A stretch of DNA of 7,309 nucleotides, taken from Candidatus Thorarchaeota archaeon. Lineage in GTDB: Archaea > Asgardarchaeota > Thorarchaeia > Thorarchaeales > Thorarchaeaceae. Positions 6,015-7,309 of this stretch are shown piece after piece; the stretch's first letter is position 1, and every line of letters begins with the position of its first letter. Position numbers and translations under genes: made by a program. A model generated the notes under the pieces. It did not search any database. It saw only the letters and a list, made by a program, of their open reading frames with translations, and had not been told where the DNA came from. Location of the stretch: positions 1-7,309 of the forward strand of contig DAOWNS010000089.1 in assembly GCA_030642465.1 (NCBI GenBank), given 5' to 3'.

Positions 6015-7043
6015 TGAAACATATGCATCGACTGACTCCTGAAGGGAAGTCAGATCGACCGCTTCGACAGCGTCTATCATCAATTCGTCGACGCCCACTC
6101 CCTCGCTAGCGATAATCTCATGATTCGGCTGCAACTTGATTCTTGCTGCTTTCAATTGCTCTGGAGGAGTGATGTCTACCTTGTTGAAGGCTATCAACAA
6201 TGGATTGAGGGGAAACATTCTGCGAACCTCGTTGTACAGATTCACCTGTTCATCGATGTTCCAGCCGCAGGCCTCAGAAGGGTCCAACATGAAGATAATG
6301 ACGTGAGCCAGATACTTGAGAGCTGCAATGGCGGCCCTCTCAATTTCGTTCCTTTTAGCCATCGGGCGGTCGAGAATCCCCGGCGTATCAACGACCTGGA
6401 CGCTGTGATTGTCTATAATCAGGTGGCCAACGATGACTTCACGTGTTGTGAACGGATAGTATGCAATCTCAGGCTTCGCGGTGGAAACAGCCTTGACAAA
6501 GGTGGACTTGCCAACATTTGGGAAGCCTGCACAAACAATGGTGGGTGAGTTGGGACTTATCCCGGGAAGACGGGACATGGTCATCTTGGCTTCGATTATG
6601 AAATCTAGGTTCTTTGCAGTAGCTCTCAAGATTGATGATATTCGCCCCTTCGCGGCACTACGTGATCGCTTCAGTTGCTTGAAGTCACCACCCAGTTTTA
6701 GTGCCTCAAGATGTTTGCTGGCTATGTCATCGATGAGGCGGATGCAATTGTACACCGCTCCCAAGGATTGCTTAAGCTTGTCAGTCCCCACGAGAACTTC
6801 GGTCAATTCAAGGTAGAATGGATGCATACGTTCTAAGGACGGAAATTCTTCAACTGTTATTCGGAGTTTTGCTTTGACGTGTTTCACGAAATCCTGAAGG
6901 CGCGTAATCTCTCTGATTCGAGTTCTCTCAACTTTTTTTAGCCTGTGTGAGCTCTTCATGCTCGCGCTCTTTGATTTGCTATGCGCAAACGTGATAATCT
7001 CCTCTGCAGTCATGATGGTTGGAATGTTTGCAAAAGGATTCAT
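5982..7043 (-). CDS. NOG1-family GTP-binding protein (ribosome biogenesis GTPase)
   Basis: This TRAFAC-class GTPase is related to eukaryotic Nog1, a large-subunit assembly factor, and to archaeal homologues thought to act in ribosome maturation. From ATG 7043 it has 353 residues. The N-terminus, MNPFANIPTIMTAEEII, is typical, followed by a basic helical NOG1 N-domain including MHPFYLELTEVL (73-84) and LSRLPGISPN (158-167). The G domain has G1 GFPNVGKS (173-180), G2 around YYPFTT (195-200), G3 DTPG (219-222), G4 NKVD (287-290) and a G5-like SEG (313-315). LDPSEACGW also matches Nog1 proteins. ATG 7043 is preferred over ATG 7052 and TTG 7073 because homologues begin with the MNPF-type sequence. 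It lacks the long C-terminal extension of eukaryotic Nog1, as expected in archaea. It is convergent with rtcA and divergent from the proteasome-like gene. Confidence 0.93.
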   Translation of the reverse strand: MNPFANIPTIMTAEEIITFAHSKSKSASMKSSHRLKKVERTRIREITRLQDFVKHVKAKLRITVEEFPSLERMHPFYLELTEVLVGTDKLKQSLGAVYNCIRLIDDIASKHLEALKLGGDFKQLKRSRSAAKGRISSILRATAKNLDFIIEAKMTMSRLPGISPNSPTIVCAGFPNVGKSTFVKAVSTAKPEIAYYPFTTREVIVGHLIIDNHSVQVVDTPGILDRPMAKRNEIERAAIAALKYLAHVIIFMLDPSEACGWNIDEQVNLYNEVRRMFPLNPLLIAFNKVDITPPEQLKAARIKLQPNHEIIASEGVGVDELMIDAVEAVDLTSLQESVDAYVSSLSRGESNSF

Positions 7044-7092
7044 TCGGCGCATTAATGGACTACATCCTGGCAATTCTTCTTCAATTATTCGA

Positions 7093-7102
7093 GCATTTTA
7101 AG
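7093..7102 (-). promoter_or_regulatory. TATA-like promoter element of the NOG1-type gene
   Basis: The minus strand reads CTTAAAATGC, a fair archaeal TATA box in the divergent region 7044-7231. Usual spacing puts the transcription start near 7073, giving a leader of about 30 nt before ATG 7043. That makes the TTG at 7073 an unlikely start unless translation is leaderless. Confidence 0.45.
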
Positions 7103-7170
7103 GGTTCCCGAACTGGAGAACGGAAGTTTCCTGCAGTGGCTTTACTCAGCTAATGTCGGATATGGGTAAT

Positions 7171-7181
7171 GTTTTAAAAAC
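7171..7181 (+). promoter_or_regulatory. TATA-like promoter element of the proteasome-like gene
   Basis: GTTTTAAAAAC is an AT-rich block in otherwise mixed sequence, centred about 56 bp before the ATG at 7232. Transcription would start near 7200, leaving a leader of about 30 nt that includes the ribosome binding site at 7218-7222. Confidence 0.45.
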
Positions 7182-7217
7182 AACCGGCATGACCAAACGA
7201 GCCAAAAAGGACTCCGT

Positions 7218-7222
7218 GGAGG
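7218..7222 (+). promoter_or_regulatory. Shine-Dalgarno site of the proteasome-like gene
   Basis: GGAGG (within GTGGAGG) lies 9 nt upstream of the ATG at 7232. It supports that ATG as the start, and therefore a very short region before the proteasome fold begins, without the N-terminal helix of alpha subunits. Confidence 0.7.
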
Positions 7223-7231
7223 CAAATACAA

Positions 7232-7309
7232 ATGTCACTTCCAACAGGCGCAACTATTGTCGGTATCAAGTGTAGTGATGGAGCCGTTGTAGCAACGGAC
7301 TCCCTAATA
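7232..7309 (+). CDS. 20S-proteasome-family subunit (beta-like), N-terminal fragment, apparently lacking catalytic Thr1
   Basis: Only 26 codons are present before the right edge. MSLPTG is followed by ATIVGIKCSDGAVVATDS, which matches the first two strands of proteasome subunits (compare TTTVGI..KDGVVLATDKR in active archaeal beta subunits). Anchoring on VGI and ATD puts Ala7 at the position of the catalytic Thr1, with Gly6 as the -1 residue, while Asp at mature position 17 is kept. GAT..GIKC also recalls alpha subunits, but their N-terminal segment is absent because translation starts just six residues earlier. The protein could be a non-catalytic beta-type subunit that pairs with active ones, as known in some archaea, or a divergent stand-alone Ntn-hydrolase relative. 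The remaining sequence is needed to decide. Confidence 0.65.
   Translation, partial: MSLPTGATIVGIKCSDGAVVATDSLI

Noticed and set aside
6120..6548. 142-codon open frame on the plus strand, opposite the NOG1-type gene
   Set aside because: It is antisense to a strongly conserved G domain, has no recognisable motif and lacks a clear ribosome binding site.
7104..7121. GTTCCCGAAC followed by GAGAAC in the divergent region, an imperfect inverted repeat
   Set aside because: The arms are four bases with mismatches beyond; chance is likely, and it is not placed over either predicted TATA element.

Overview
The window is archaeal chromosomal DNA. The evidence is an archaeal-type prolyl-tRNA synthetase ending in a four-cysteine zinc module and a terminal Tyr, an archaeal-type NMN adenylyltransferase, an archaeal/eukaryotic NOG1 GTPase, an archaeal HhH-MutS-like protein, a 20S-proteasome-family N-terminus, and TATA-like elements upstream of several genes. 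Base composition is moderate by eye. Strong Shine-Dalgarno sites precede some genes and are absent from others, so leadered and possibly leaderless initiation seem to coexist. The phylum cannot be fixed from this sequence alone. No rRNA, tRNA, IS element, integrase, phage gene or CRISPR array was seen.

Layout, left to right. (1) 1-1416, minus: N-terminal 472 codons of a MutS-like protein with tandem HhH motifs, running off the left edge. (2) 1531-2520, minus: D-2-hydroxyacid dehydrogenase. (3) 2646-4127, minus: proS, with its own TATA-like box and a leader of roughly 100 nt. (4) 4291-4812, minus: NMN adenylyltransferase-like gene. (5) 4938-6014, plus: rtcA, RNA 3'-phosphate cyclase, divergent from (4) across a short region holding a perfect 7-1-7 palindrome. 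(6) 5982-7043, minus: NOG1-type GTPase, overlapping the 3' end of rtcA by 33 bp tail to tail. (7) 7232 to the right edge, plus: first 26 codons of a proteasome-fold protein, divergent from (6). No gene-free stretch exceeds 300 bp.

Functionally this is mostly an informational and housekeeping neighbourhood: tRNA charging, RNA end processing, ribosome assembly, NAD synthesis, DNA transactions and protein turnover. The genes are not packed as one operon. Strand switches and individual promoter-like elements suggest mostly independent transcription, although the four minus-strand genes from 4812 leftward could be partly cotranscribed.

I found no convincing new multi-gene system. The most interesting points are the proteasome-like N-terminus with Ala where the catalytic Thr1 should be, a leader segment perfectly complementary to the MutS-like gene's ribosome binding site, the palindrome at the rtcA promoter, and a diverged ATP-phosphate motif in the adenylyltransferase.
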